Notes under the pieces: generated by a model
What the model was told of the DNA's origin: nothing
What the model saw: the letters and a program-made list of their open reading frames with translations, nothing else
Databases searched by the model: none
Assembly (NCBI GenBank): GCA_949289305.1
Contig: CASENB010000001.1
Span: 1 to 34,973 of the forward strand
DNA length: 34,973 nucleotides
Direction: 5' to 3'
Origin: an uncultured Spirochaetales bacterium
Lineage (GTDB): Bacteria; Spirochaetota; Spirochaetia; Sphaerochaetales; Sphaerochaetaceae
Program-made: the position numbers and the translations under genes
Shown: piece by piece, positions 1 through 8,453 of the stretch
How positions within the stretch are numbered: position 1 is the stretch's first letter
How the letters are laid out: each line of letters begins with the position of its first letter

Positions 1-139
1 AGGGTATGTAGCCGCTTGAGCGGCAGCCTGAAGAAGAGGGGCGGAAGGCGGTCGCATTCAGGGCGCGTACCAGCGCTTGCCGGTAGCATGCCCTTATAGG
101 GCTAGTCCAAACCACCAGCTCGGCTGGTGGTCATGATTA
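1..139 (+). mobile_element. Probable right end of an IS200/IS605-type element (structured, GC-rich)
   Basis: This stretch is GC-rich compared with the AT-rich gene that follows. It contains three hairpins: GCCGC/GCGGC at 11-24, GCCC/GGGC at 90-102, and ACCACCAGC/GCTGGTGGT around a TCG loop at 111-131. A strong imperfect-free hairpin a few bases from the junction is the usual layout of an IS200/IS605 right end, and a structured stretch there would also fit the scaffold of a TnpB-associated guide RNA (inference). All three frames are closed by stops here, so no transposase can be read; any tnpB would lie left of the window. The junction with host-like coding sequence falls at about 132-140. Confidence 0.45.
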
Positions 140-1195
140 GACGGCAAGAAACCAATACTGCTTGATGAATGGCAAATGGCTCCTGTAATGTGGGATGCGA
201 TAAGGTTTTATTCCGATAAAAATTTTGGGGAACCTGGGTGCTTTATCCTAACAGGATCTACAGCTCCATTAAAAGAAGATTTAGATAAAATTAGACATAC
301 ATGGACAGGCAGAATAGCAAGTATTGTAATGCGTACTATGAGTCTTTCTGAATCGGGAGATTCTACAAATGAAGTATCTCTTTCTTCTCTAACTTCAAAT
401 GTATCAGAAATAAGCGGTCGTTCTGTTTTGGAGCTTGAAGATGTTGCAAAAGTTCTTGTAAGGGGCGGCTGGCCTTTAGCTGTTAAGGGAAAAGACTATA
501 CTGGAGAATATGCAAAAAGTTATATAGATGCAATATGTTCTCGTGATGCTTCTAGAGTATCGGAAGTTAATATCGATGCTGATGTTATGAGATCGTTGCT
601 AAATGCTATATCACATTCTGTATCTACTGCAACATCGCTGCAGACAATAAGAGCTGATATGGCTGAGAATAATTCAAAAATAGGGGAGAATGGAATTTAT
701 TCATATTGGGAAGCTCTAAGGAAATTATTCATTAGTGAGGATTTGGAGGCTTGGAATCCGAATTTGCGTTCTAAAACGGTGATTAGAACTACTGCTGTAA
801 GACATTTTACAGATCCTTCTATTGCAACTGCATCTTTAAATGCAACATATGCTGACCTTTTAAACGATCCTAGAACTTTTTGTTTTTTATTTGAATCTTT
901 GTGTATAAGAGATTTAAGAATATATGCAGATCAATTAGGTGCAAAAATAAGACATTACCATGACAAATCAGGGCTTGAAGCAGATTCGATTATGGTTTTT
1001 GATGATGGAAGATGGGCTGCTTTTGAGATAAAACTTGGTCAACATTGGGTGGACGAAGCATCAAAAAATCTTTTAAAACTTAAAGAAAAAGTTTCTAGTG
1101 AGCCAATATTTCTTATGGTAATTGTTCCTGATGGTTTTGCTTATAGAAGAGATGACGGGGTATTTGTAGTTCCTATAACGTGCCTTTGCCCTTAG
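137..1195 (+). pseudogene. 5'-truncated AAA-type ATPase with DUF4143 domain
   Basis: The reading frame opens after a stop at 134-136 and immediately encodes Lys-Lys-Pro-Ile-Leu-Leu-Asp-Glu-Trp-Gln. This is the Walker B region of the DUF4143 ATPase family, followed by the conserved ILTGS sensor motif. The upstream third of the family, with the P-loop, is absent and is replaced by the hairpin-rich sequence at 1-135. The C-terminal part keeps the PD-(D/E)XK-like element (ADSIMVFDDGRWAAFEIKLG, ending in the E-x-K signature). An internal ATG at 176 could be a start, but the product would lack its nucleotide-binding loop. Read as a gene broken by an insertion; functions of this family are poorly defined (often suggested to be toxin- or defence-linked). 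Confidence 0.75.
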
Positions 1196-1267
1196 TTTAA
1201 TTGCACAATCTTATACCAAAAATCATTGCTTATAGCGTAAGTAAATAATCTTAAAATGTGATAATTC

Positions 1268-1296
1268 TTGACAGAAAAAAAATAGACTATTCATAA
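1268..1296 (+). promoter_or_regulatory. Putative promoter of the lipoprotein gene
   Basis: A consensus -35 TTGACA lies at 1268-1273. With a 17-nt spacer the -10 would be TCATAA (1291-1296), which is a poor match, so only the -35 element is convincing. Confidence 0.4.
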
Positions 1297-1363
1297 CTTA
1301 TCTGGGGAGTAGTAAATCATTATGTCTAATTCCTCAAAATTATTAAAAAAGGAGATAAGTACT

Positions 1364-1906
1364 ATGAAAAAGTTTTTAGTACTCTTGTTGGCGTTAATGT
1401 TGGCTTTTACATTAATTTCTTGCGATGATAATCCTAACGACGATCCTACTTCAAATGCACCTAAAGTAAATACTACCGTAGATGACATCGAAAAGTATTT
1501 CCCTACAGGAGAAGGTAGTCCAGAGAGTGCAAGCATTATGTCGAGCGTTCTTACAGATTCTTTGTCAACTACAATTTATTCTGACATTGCAGAGCGGGGA
1601 GTTGAATTTCCATCTAAGGGAGAGGCAATTACATACAAATTAGAAGGTGCGACGGTTATCTTCGATTATACAGGTAGTAGTCCTTTAACAAAGATAACTG
1701 CTAATGGATTTGTTGGTTCTTCCAGTTATAACGAATACAAATACGAGTTCTGGGGAACAGCAGAAGGGTATGGAGAAAATATTAATTATAATCTTATTGT
1801 AGAAATTAATGATAAAGCTGTATTCTCTTTTGTACTAAAACCTTCAGAGTCAGGATATGTTGCTACAATCGATGATGAAGATTTTAATGTAACTATCAAC
1901 AATTGA
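1364..1906 (+). CDS. Small predicted lipoprotein
   Basis: The product is 180 aa. The start at 1364 is chosen because GGAG (1351-1354) sits nine bases upstream and because it places a lysine-rich n-region directly before a hydrophobic segment and the lipobox Leu-Ile-Ser-Cys (Cys at residue 21 or so). The mature part starts with an Asp/Asn-rich linker (DDNPNDDPTSN), typical of a tether, followed by a probable beta-rich domain. An upstream in-frame ATG at 1322 exists but would bury the signal peptide. I do not recognise the family. It is a single-gene unit between the broken ATPase gene and pcnB and is expected to be membrane-anchored. Asp after the lipobox Cys would by the enterobacterial rule favour inner-membrane retention, but that rule may not apply here. 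Confidence 0.8.
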   Translation: MKKFLVLLLALMLAFTLISCDDNPNDDPTSNAPKVNTTVDDIEKYFPTGEGSPESASIMSSVLTDSLSTTIYSDIAERGVEFPSKGEAITYKLEGATVIFDYTGSSPLTKITANGFVGSSSYNEYKYEFWGTAEGYGENINYNLIVEINDKAVFSFVLKPSESGYVATIDDEDFNVTINN

Positions 1907-1934
1907 TTTATGTAATTAGTTATTGTTTTTGATA

Positions 1935-1962
1935 TGCCCCTTCAGTTTGTTGGGACATTTTT
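1935..1962 (+). terminator. Weak hairpin plus T-run after the lipoprotein gene
   Basis: TGCCCC at 1935-1940 can pair imperfectly with GGGACA at 1952-1957 (one C/A mismatch), followed by TTTTT. The hairpin is weak. Confidence 0.25.
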
Positions 1963-1977
1963 AATCTTTCAAGTATC

Positions 1978-3258
1978 TTGAAAGGCATTGATCGTTTAAA
2001 TAAAATAAAGGAGATGTTTACACGATATAAGCAACAGGGCGACAAGGAAGTAGTTGTTGCTAGGATTTACTCATCTAAAGAACATACTGTAAGAAATAGT
2101 CAAATCGACAAAGATGCACTTTGGGCTATAAGGAAGATTCAGGCTCAGGGGGCGGAGGCTTATATTGTCGGCGGGGCGGTAAGGGATATGCTGCTTGGAA
2201 GAAAGCCTAAGGATTTCGATATCGCAACATCACTTTCCCCTAGACAGGTTCAGAAACTGTTCTGGAACGCACGTATAATTGGAAGGCGCTTCCGTATAGT
2301 CCACTTATATTTCAATCATGATAAAATCATAGAAGTCACGACGTTCAGAAGTGATGAAGAGAACTTTGAAGAGGGAAACAACAATATCTTTGGAACTATT
2401 GAGCAGGATGCGAAGAGAAGGGATTTCTCAATTAACAGCCTGTATTACAATCCTCAGAACGGACAGCTTTTAGATTTTAACAATGCGATGCCAGACTTTA
2501 AAAAGAGGGTTATAAGGAGTTTAATTCCCCTTGAGTATTCGTTCTCAGAAGATCCTGTACGTATGCTAAGGGCAATCAAATACCATGTTACGACAGGCTT
2601 CTCTTTGAAATGGGATGTAAAGCGTGCAATCAAAAGAAACAGCGAGAATTTATCTCATGTGTCAACATCACGTTTAACAGAGGAAGTAAGCAAGATCCTC
2701 AATTCCGGTTGTACAAGATCTATTTTTTCTGAGATGAAGAAGTATAAGCTTCTCTCATATCTTCTTCCATGTCTTTCTGTTTATATCGGATACCCGGAAG
2801 TTGACAGGGCTCTCGACGTCATGGATGAATACGTCAGGGAGTGCAAAAGAGAGAACAGGGACATAGAAAAATCAGTGCTATTCTCTAGATTCTTAAAACC
2901 TTTAATCGTTCTTGATCATCCTCAGGATTTAAGTTCTGAAGAGAGGCAGAAAGAGGTGTTCCGTCAAATAAAAGTGTTGCTTTCCCCTATGACGCCTCCA
3001 AATTATGAGATTGAAAGGGCAGCAGAGCTTATCTTGGAAGAGATGGGTTATAAGGTTAAGTCAAAGTCGAAGGCTGCAGCGGCCAAGGTTCAGGGTAAGA
3101 AGCCCGGACGCATCATAGGAAGAAAAAACGCTGCACAGGAAGAACTCTCTAAGCCAAAGAAGAAGAAAAAGAAAGTAAAAAAGAAGGTTAATGCATCAAT
3201 TCCGTTTGATGAGGAAGCTCCAGTTGCACAGACTTTAGCAGAAAGCCACGACCTCTAA
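1978..3258 (+). CDS. pcnB: Poly(A) polymerase, PcnB type (class II nucleotidyltransferase)
   Basis: The protein (up to 426 aa) adds 3' poly(A) tails to RNA and so marks it for decay. The N-terminal half carries the nucleotidyltransferase signature GGAVRD and the metal-binding KDFDIAT. The following IIGRRFRIVHL segment matches the motif used to tell PcnB from CCA-adding enzymes, so poly(A) polymerase is preferred over a tRNA nucleotidyltransferase. Next come the neck and body helices with SEDPVRMLRAIKY. The last 60 residues form a lysine-rich tail (KPKKKKKKVKKK) that probably binds RNA. The start is uncertain: TTG at 1978 has no clear ribosome site, while ATG at 2014 has AAGGAG immediately against it, which is too close. 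The gene ends by overlapping the stop of the convergent gene by a few bases. Confidence 0.88.
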   Translation: MKGIDRLNKIKEMFTRYKQQGDKEVVVARIYSSKEHTVRNSQIDKDALWAIRKIQAQGAEAYIVGGAVRDMLLGRKPKDFDIATSLSPRQVQKLFWNARIIGRRFRIVHLYFNHDKIIEVTTFRSDEENFEEGNNNIFGTIEQDAKRRDFSINSLYYNPQNGQLLDFNNAMPDFKKRVIRSLIPLEYSFSEDPVRMLRAIKYHVTTGFSLKWDVKRAIKRNSENLSHVSTSRLTEEVSKILNSGCTRSIFSEMKKYKLLSYLLPCLSVYIGYPEVDRALDVMDEYVRECKRENRDIEKSVLFSRFLKPLIVLDHPQDLSSEERQKEVFRQIKVLLSPMTPPNYEIERAAELILEEMGYKVKSKSKAAAAKVQGKKPGRIIGRKNAAQEELSKPKKKKKKVKKKVNASIPFDEEAPVAQTLAESHDL

Positions 3259-4109
3259 CCCCATTCTTCGATTTCAATAGTGACGTTTTTAAGCATTATT
3301 CCGCCGTATTTTTCAAGGCATTCCGTAATGTATTCCTGCAAGTCTGAGATCGTAGTGCTCATATAATGTCTTAGCGGAAGCTGGAGAGTTACGTATATAG
3401 AGTAGGTTGAGTCCGAATTTTTAACGCCTCTGGCTTTTTTCACTTTTATTACCGGATCATAATCTCCTATCGAATGCTTGACCATCTGGGTTATTGCCTC
3501 TTCAGAAATCTCTTCCTTATCTGGACGTGAAAACTCTGGACGGACTATAGTTTTTTCATATCCCTCTTTCTTAATTGGGTTTTTGTTCTTTCTGAAGATT
3601 TTCATTGAATCATATACTATCTGTGGATAGCTTCTCGTTATTTCGATGCTTGGAACAGGAATTACGTGTTTGCCTTCTGTAAAACGAATTCTCATCGCAG
3701 TCTCTATCTCTTCTGCCGTTGCTACATCTTCAATGTGTATGATTTTCTCCGCTTGCGGCAGTTCGAGACGCTTTGTGATTTTATTTATCATCTTCTCGCT
3801 TGTTCCGATGATGAGAATTTTCTTATATTTCTGTTTTTGCAGGGCGTTCATTACCTGATCCCGATGTTCGTCATCGTCAAATACGGCAGTGCGGACTGCG
3901 CTAATAAAATTAGGATCCCTTTTCGCCGAGTGTCCTGCTACTATCTTATCCCCTTTGATCAACAGTCCATCGTCTATTATCAAATCTATATGGTATTTTG
4001 CGGCAACAAGCTTGCTATGGTAGCTTTTTCCAGTTCCGGAGCGGCCTACGAGTGCATAGACTTTCACTCCGTTTATCTTGCTGAACGCAAATTTAAAGAA
4101 CCGATTCAT
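3255..4109 (-). CDS. P-loop ATPase with C-terminal Asp23-like domain
   Basis: The N-terminal part begins directly with a Walker A motif (VGRSGTGKS, about residues 20-28 from the ATG at 4109), then a probable nucleotide-dependent domain ending near residue 160 (ILIIGTSEKM; RFTEGKHVIPVPSIEI). The last 80 residues (EEAITQMVKHSIGD to NVTIEIEEW) resemble the Asp23/DUF322 fold: a repeated beta-alpha unit ending in a Val/Ile-rich strand. I know of no assigned function for such a combination. A TTG at 4145 would add 12 residues, but neither start has a clear ribosome-binding site. No signal peptide or membrane segment is visible, so the product is probably cytoplasmic. It is monocistronic and convergent with pcnB, with overlapping stop codons. 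Confidence 0.75.
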   Translation of the reverse strand: MNRFFKFAFSKINGVKVYALVGRSGTGKSYHSKLVAAKYHIDLIIDDGLLIKGDKIVAGHSAKRDPNFISAVRTAVFDDDEHRDQVMNALQKQKYKKILIIGTSEKMINKITKRLELPQAEKIIHIEDVATAEEIETAMRIRFTEGKHVIPVPSIEITRSYPQIVYDSMKIFRKNKNPIKKEGYEKTIVRPEFSRPDKEEISEEAITQMVKHSIGDYDPVIKVKKARGVKNSDSTYSIYVTLQLPLRHYMSTTISDLQEYITECLEKYGGIMLKNVTIEIEEWG

Positions 4110-4231
4110 AGAAACTATTGTATGAAATTTAGTAACTGCGGTCAAAGGCTTTTCACGATATTAATCTATCGATAATAATTTACCTATATCAATATTTCAT
4201 CCGTTTTTAACATCTTTCTTTCTAATAGAAT

Positions 4232-4260
4232 TTGCATAAGAAGAAAGTTTGACTTAAAAT
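4232..4260 (+). promoter_or_regulatory. Putative promoter of the rnf operon
   Basis: TTGCAT (4232-4237), a 17-nt spacer, then TAAAAT (4255-4260). This leaves a leader of about 27 nt ahead of the ATG at 4294, which carries AAAGGAG. Confidence 0.55.
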
Positions 4261-4293
4261 AAATCATCTATAAAGCTAAGCAAAGGAGAAAAT

Positions 4294-5604
4294 ATGAGCC
4301 GAATTTCCACGTTCAAGAGGGGTGGAGTTCATCCTCTTGACAGGAAGGAGCTTTCTAAGGACAAACCTATTGAAAAGCTTAACCTTCCAGGAGAGTTGCT
4401 TTTATCCATGTCACAGCATTTAGGAGCGCCAGCAACCCCGCTTAAAAAGAAGGGGGACAGCGTTAAAAGAGGTGAGAAAGTAGGAGAGGCATCTTCCTTT
4501 ATTTCTGCAAACGTCCACAGCCCTGTGGATGGCGTTGTTACAGATGTAAGGAATGTGCGTCTTGCTAACGGAGCTGTGGCCCCGGCCCTTGTAATCAAGG
4601 TGGACGAGAACCAGGATGATAGCATCTTTGATGCGACATACGACTATAGTTCCTTATCAAGTGAGGAGCTTTTAGCCATCGTAAAAGATATGGGCATCGT
4701 AGGAATGGGAGGAGCAACATTTCCTGCCCACGTAAAATTTTCTATTCCGAAAGGGAAGACCGTAGATGCCCTCGTTGTCAACGGGGTAGAGTGCGAACCC
4801 TATCTTACTTCAGATTACAGAACGATGCTTGAGAGGACAGATAAAGTTCTTGAAGGGATCATGATCATCTCTAAGATCGTAAAAAGCGAAAGGATTATGA
4901 TCGGTGTTGAGATGAACAAGATGGATGCGGTTGCCCGTCTAGAAGAGAGAATAAAGGCTCTTGGCTATCCAATTGAGGTGGTCGCACTTAAAGTAAAGTA
5001 CCCTCAGGGAGATGAAAAACAGCTATTAAAGGCGACAATTGGAAAAGAAGTTCCATCTGGAAAACTTCCGCTTGATATTGGGGCTGTCGTTGCAAACGTA
5101 AGCACATGTTATGCTGTCTATGAGGCAGTTGTACATCATAAGCCGTTAATAGAGCGCGTAGTATCTGTAACAGGGGAGAGCGTCAATGAGCCTAAGAACA
5201 TCCTAGCTCCTATGGGTGCAAAAGCATCAGATCTGTTTAATCAGGCAGGAGGCTTGAAAGACGACATCAATAAGCTTATCTCTGGCGGTCCTATGATGGG
5301 CTTTGCATTTGCCCTAGAAGAGACGCCTATAACAAAAGGCAGCGGCGGCCTTCTAGCCCTTCCTGTTATGATTGCGAAAGATACAATGCCATGCGTTTCA
5401 TGTGCAAAGTGCGTAGAGCACTGTCCTATGGGTCTTATGCCTAATAAGATGTTTAGAAACATCAAATACGGAAATTATGATAAAGCTATGGAGCTTGGAC
5501 TGATGGATTGTAAGGAGTGCGGATGCTGCGCATACTCGTGTCCGTCTCATATTCCGCTAGTTCAAGGCTTCAAACTTGGTAAGAAGATGGGGAGGAAGAA
5601 ATGA
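4294..5604 (+). CDS. rnfC: Rnf complex subunit RnfC (electron-input, Fe-S and flavin/NADH binding)
   Basis: RnfC is the peripheral subunit of the ferredoxin:NAD+ oxidoreductase, on the cytoplasmic face, that exchanges electrons with NAD(H). The 436-aa protein starts with the RnfC barrel-sandwich region (FKRGGVHPLDRKE), then the glycine-rich GMGGATFPAHVKF and the VVNGVECEPYLTSDYR segment of the NuoF-like nucleotide/FMN fold. Two [4Fe-4S] clusters close the protein: Cys367-x2-Cys370-x2-Cys373-x3-Cys377 and Cys406-x2-Cys409-x2-Cys412-x3-Cys416. The length fits the short RnfC form without the long Ala/Lys-rich tail of enterobacteria. The ATG has AAAGGAG upstream. It is first of six genes in the order C-D-G-E-A-B, with the next start overlapping its stop. 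Confidence 0.96.
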   Translation: MSRISTFKRGGVHPLDRKELSKDKPIEKLNLPGELLLSMSQHLGAPATPLKKKGDSVKRGEKVGEASSFISANVHSPVDGVVTDVRNVRLANGAVAPALVIKVDENQDDSIFDATYDYSSLSSEELLAIVKDMGIVGMGGATFPAHVKFSIPKGKTVDALVVNGVECEPYLTSDYRTMLERTDKVLEGIMIISKIVKSERIMIGVEMNKMDAVARLEERIKALGYPIEVVALKVKYPQGDEKQLLKATIGKEVPSGKLPLDIGAVVANVSTCYAVYEAVVHHKPLIERVVSVTGESVNEPKNILAPMGAKASDLFNQAGGLKDDINKLISGGPMMGFAFALEETPITKGSGGLLALPVMIAKDTMPCVSCAKCVEHCPMGLMPNKMFRNIKYGNYDKAMELGLMDCKECGCCAYSCPSHIPLVQGFKLGKKMGRKK

Positions 5605-6680
5605 TGAAAAGCGTAACAGTAAGTCCTCACGTGCATTCGTCTCTATCTACCGATAAGGCGATGCTCTATGTAATTATTGCACTTCTTCCTTCTGCTCTTT
5701 GGGGAGTTTTTGCATTCGGCTTAAGGGCTTTGATAGTTCTTTTAGTCTCAATCGTATCTGCAGTTTTAACCGAGTACCTTCTTGGAAAGGTAAGCAAAGA
5801 GAATACTATAAAAGACTACTCTGCAATCGTTACAGGACTTCTTGTAGGAATGAACATGAGTCCTATTATTCCTCTTTACATCCCTGTTATCGCATCGGTA
5901 TTTGCAATTGCGGTAGTTAAGTGGACTTTTGGAGGGCTCGGATGCAACTGGATGAATCCCGCTCTTGCCGGAAGAGTTTTCGTATTCTTCAGTTTCTCAA
6001 GCAAAATGAGCACGTTCGTAAATCCTTGGTATGTTTATAAGCCAATTGATTCTGTTTCATCTGCTACCATGCTTTCTACGATTAAGACTGCAGTGCAGGG
6101 AGGGGCAAGTGGAGCTAATGTTGATATCCTATCCTCTGCATCAATTGCAATGAGCCATTTTGGTTCTAACGTGGAAAACGCAACAGGAATAAATGGGTAT
6201 GTAGTCGATGCCTTCTTCGGCAATATTGCAGGATGTATCGGAGAAGTCAGCGCACTGCTTCTTTTGGTTGGAGGAATCTTCTTAATCGCGAAACATATAA
6301 TCACATGGCACATACCTGTTGTGTTCATAGGATCTTTTGCTGTTTTAAGCTGGATCTTCGGAGGACTTCCAAAGGGCTTAGGGCTCTTTAGCGGAGAAGT
6401 GGTTCTTCCTGTTCTAACAGGAGGTTTGATGCTAGGTGCGTTCTTCATGGCAACAGACTGGGTAACAAGTCCTACGACGAAGAAGGGCGAAATCATTTAT
6501 GCCTTCGGCTGTGGGTTCTTTACTTTCCTTCTAAGGTACTTTGCATCCCTTCCTGAAGGCGTTTCCATTGCAATTCTTCTAATGAACATTGTTGCTCCTA
6601 CGATCGACAGGTACATCAAGCCTAAGAAGTTCGGTTATGTCAAACCAGAGAAAAAGAAGAAAGGAGGAGAGAGTAAATGA
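5601..6680 (+). CDS. rnfD: Rnf complex subunit RnfD (flavin-bearing membrane subunit)
   Basis: The 359-aa integral membrane protein belongs to the NqrB/RnfD family and has many hydrophobic segments. The sequence Asp150-Ser-Val-Ser-Ser-Ala-Thr156 matches the family site where FMN is joined covalently to the threonine. GCNWMNPALAGR and ATDWVTSPTTKKG are conserved family loops. Translation starts at ATG 5601 (or the next ATG at 5604), overlapping the rnfC stop in an ATGATG sequence, so it is probably translationally coupled. It passes electrons across the membrane to RnfG in the ion-pumping cycle. The C-terminus is Lys-rich (EKKKKGGESK). Confidence 0.95.
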   Translation: MMKSVTVSPHVHSSLSTDKAMLYVIIALLPSALWGVFAFGLRALIVLLVSIVSAVLTEYLLGKVSKENTIKDYSAIVTGLLVGMNMSPIIPLYIPVIASVFAIAVVKWTFGGLGCNWMNPALAGRVFVFFSFSSKMSTFVNPWYVYKPIDSVSSATMLSTIKTAVQGGASGANVDILSSASIAMSHFGSNVENATGINGYVVDAFFGNIAGCIGEVSALLLLVGGIFLIAKHIITWHIPVVFIGSFAVLSWIFGGLPKGLGLFSGEVVLPVLTGGLMLGAFFMATDWVTSPTTKKGEIIYAFGCGFFTFLLRYFASLPEGVSIAILLMNIVAPTIDRYIKPKKFGYVKPEKKKKGGESK

Positions 6681-7231
6681 AACAGATTCTAAAAACCGGC
6701 TTAATCCTCTTTCTTATCTGTGCAGTTTCAGCAGGGCTCTGTGGTATTGTAAACAGCGTTACAGCCCCTGTTATAGCAGAGAATCTTCTTGCTGAGAGAA
6801 TGGCGGCGCTATCTGTCGTAGCTTTAGATTATCAAGTGGGATCGGAGATCGAAATAAACGACAGCAATGCAAACGTTGCATATGAACTCTTAAATGGTGA
6901 AGAGCAAATTGGCTACATATTCGAACTCAATGCTACTGGATATGGCGGTGCTATGACGATTATCGCATCGTATTTAAACGATGGAGAGCTTGTAAGTGCG
7001 AAGCTTACGAGCAACAGCGAGACTCCGGGGCTTGGAAAGAATGCTGAGAACGACTCTTATATGGCGATGTTCACAGGAAAGGGCGGAAGCACGCCTCTTC
7101 CTGCAAGCACATCCGATCTTTCTAGTGAGGATGCCGCTGCAGTCAGTGGCGCATCTGTTACGTTCTCAGGAGTTTCTCAGGCTTTAAGGAACGGTTCTGC
7201 TTTAGCTAAGAGCTTAGGAGGTGGAGTATGA
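6677..7231 (+). CDS. rnfG: Rnf complex subunit RnfG (exported FMN-binding subunit)
   Basis: The protein is 184 aa with one N-terminal membrane anchor (about residues 5-27) and an extracytoplasmic FMN-binding domain of the NqrC/RnfG family. TGYGGAMTIIASY and SNSETPGLG are the conserved family blocks. The flavin site reads Val-Ser-Gly-Ala-Ser160-Val-Thr, so the residue that normally accepts FMN is serine rather than threonine. The start overlaps the rnfD stop in an ATGA, and the stop overlaps the rnfE start in the same way. FMN attachment would need an ApbE flavin transferase, which is not in this window. Confidence 0.94.
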   Translation: MKQILKTGLILFLICAVSAGLCGIVNSVTAPVIAENLLAERMAALSVVALDYQVGSEIEINDSNANVAYELLNGEEQIGYIFELNATGYGGAMTIIASYLNDGELVSAKLTSNSETPGLGKNAENDSYMAMFTGKGGSTPLPASTSDLSSEDAAAVSGASVTFSGVSQALRNGSALAKSLGGGV

Positions 7232-7854
7232 GCGGCCACATGAAAGAACTGACAAAGGGTATTTTCAAAGAGAACCCTACATTTATAATCATGCTTGGAA
7301 TGTGCCCGACACTTGGCGTTTCCACGATGGTATCTAACGCAATCGGAATGGGGGTTAGCGTTATATTCGTTCTCACTTGTTCGAATATGGCAATTTCAGC
7401 ATTAAGAAAGATAATCCCTGATACTATCAGAATTCCGTCTTATATCGTAATTATCGCATCGTTTGTTACGATAGTCGAAATGGTGTTGCACGCTTATGTG
7501 CCGTCGATATATGCGGCTCTTGGCGTGTATCTGCCACTAATCGTTGTAAACTGCATAATACTTGGTCGTGCAGAGGCGTTTGCAAATAAGAATACCGTAC
7601 TTGACAGCGCGCTTGACGGAATTGGAATGGGAGTAGGATTTACGCTTTCTCTTTCTTTAATCGCTTTGATAAGAGAAGTGCTTGGAAGCGGAACAATTAC
7701 GCTTTTTGCCATCGGATCATTTGATGGTGTTATCGAAATCCCTCTTCTACATGAATCTCCTATTGGCGTTATGACGCTCGCAGCCGGCGCTCTTCTGGTA
7801 ATGGGCTATTTGAAAGCGTTCTTCCAGTGGAAGACTGCAAGGGGTGCTAAATGA
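7228..7854 (+). CDS. rnfE: Rnf complex subunit RnfE (membrane subunit)
   Basis: The 208-aa integral membrane protein of the NqrD/RnfE family starts with KGIFKENPTFIIMLGMCPTLGVS, a typical family N-terminus that includes the conserved Cys involved in the intramembrane iron site shared by RnfA and RnfE. GCxx-type residues and GMGVGFTLSL in the C-terminal half also match. Six membrane segments are expected, in inverted pseudo-symmetry with RnfA. It is joined to its neighbours by ATGA overlaps on both sides. Confidence 0.95.
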   Translation: MSGHMKELTKGIFKENPTFIIMLGMCPTLGVSTMVSNAIGMGVSVIFVLTCSNMAISALRKIIPDTIRIPSYIVIIASFVTIVEMVLHAYVPSIYAALGVYLPLIVVNCIILGRAEAFANKNTVLDSALDGIGMGVGFTLSLSLIALIREVLGSGTITLFAIGSFDGVIEIPLLHESPIGVMTLAAGALLVMGYLKAFFQWKTARGAK

Positions 7855-8444
7855 GCTACATTGGAATTTTAATCACATATATTTTTATTCAGAACTTCAT
7901 CTTGGTTCAGTTCATGGGACTATGCCCGTTTATAGGTGTAAGCAAGAACAGCGAAAGCGCAATCGGAATGGGAATTGCTGTAACTTTCGTTACTGCAATT
8001 GCATCCGTTGTTTGCTATGCTGTGCATACGTTTCTCCTTGTTCCATTTGAACTGGAGTATTTAAGGACGATCGCATTCATCCTCGTTATTGCTGCTCTCG
8101 TACAGTTTGTCGAGATGGTAATAAAGAAGATGAGCCCGTCTCTTTATCAAGCGCTTGGAATCTATCTTCCGCTCATTACTACCAACTGTGCAGTTCTTGG
8201 TATTGCGATTATCAACATTGATGAAGGATATAATCTTTTAGAGTCTTTCACTGCTGGAGTTGCAGCAGGTCTTGGATTTACCCTTGCTATCATACTGATG
8301 AGCAATATCCGAGAAAAGCTTGAGATGACTGCGGTTAGAAAGGTATTCAAAGGCGTTCCTATCACATTTATCTCTGCAGGCCTTATGGCGCTTGCGTTCA
8401 TGGGCTTTGACAGCTCGTTAATTACGAATTTAGGATTGGCATAA
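7851..8444 (+). CDS. rnfA: Rnf complex subunit RnfA (membrane subunit)
   Basis: The 197-aa membrane protein of the NqrE/RnfA family has NFILVQFMGLCPFIGVSK at its N-terminus, including the conserved cysteine, and the family block LPLITTNCAVLG with the second conserved cysteine in the middle. GLGFTLAIILMSNIREKL is the conserved C-terminal loop. It pairs with RnfE in the membrane core. The start overlaps the rnfE stop (ATGA), and rnfB begins ten bases after its stop. Confidence 0.96.
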   Translation: MSYIGILITYIFIQNFILVQFMGLCPFIGVSKNSESAIGMGIAVTFVTAIASVVCYAVHTFLLVPFELEYLRTIAFILVIAALVQFVEMVIKKMSPSLYQALGIYLPLITTNCAVLGIAIINIDEGYNLLESFTAGVAAGLGFTLAIILMSNIREKLEMTAVRKVFKGVPITFISAGLMALAFMGFDSSLITNLGLA

Positions 8445-8453
8445 GGGGGAGAG

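Noticed and set aside
3666..4175. 169-residue open frame on the plus strand
   Set aside because: It lies wholly over the P-loop/Asp23 gene on the other strand, is rich in Cys/Phe/Tyr with no domain, and has no start signal.
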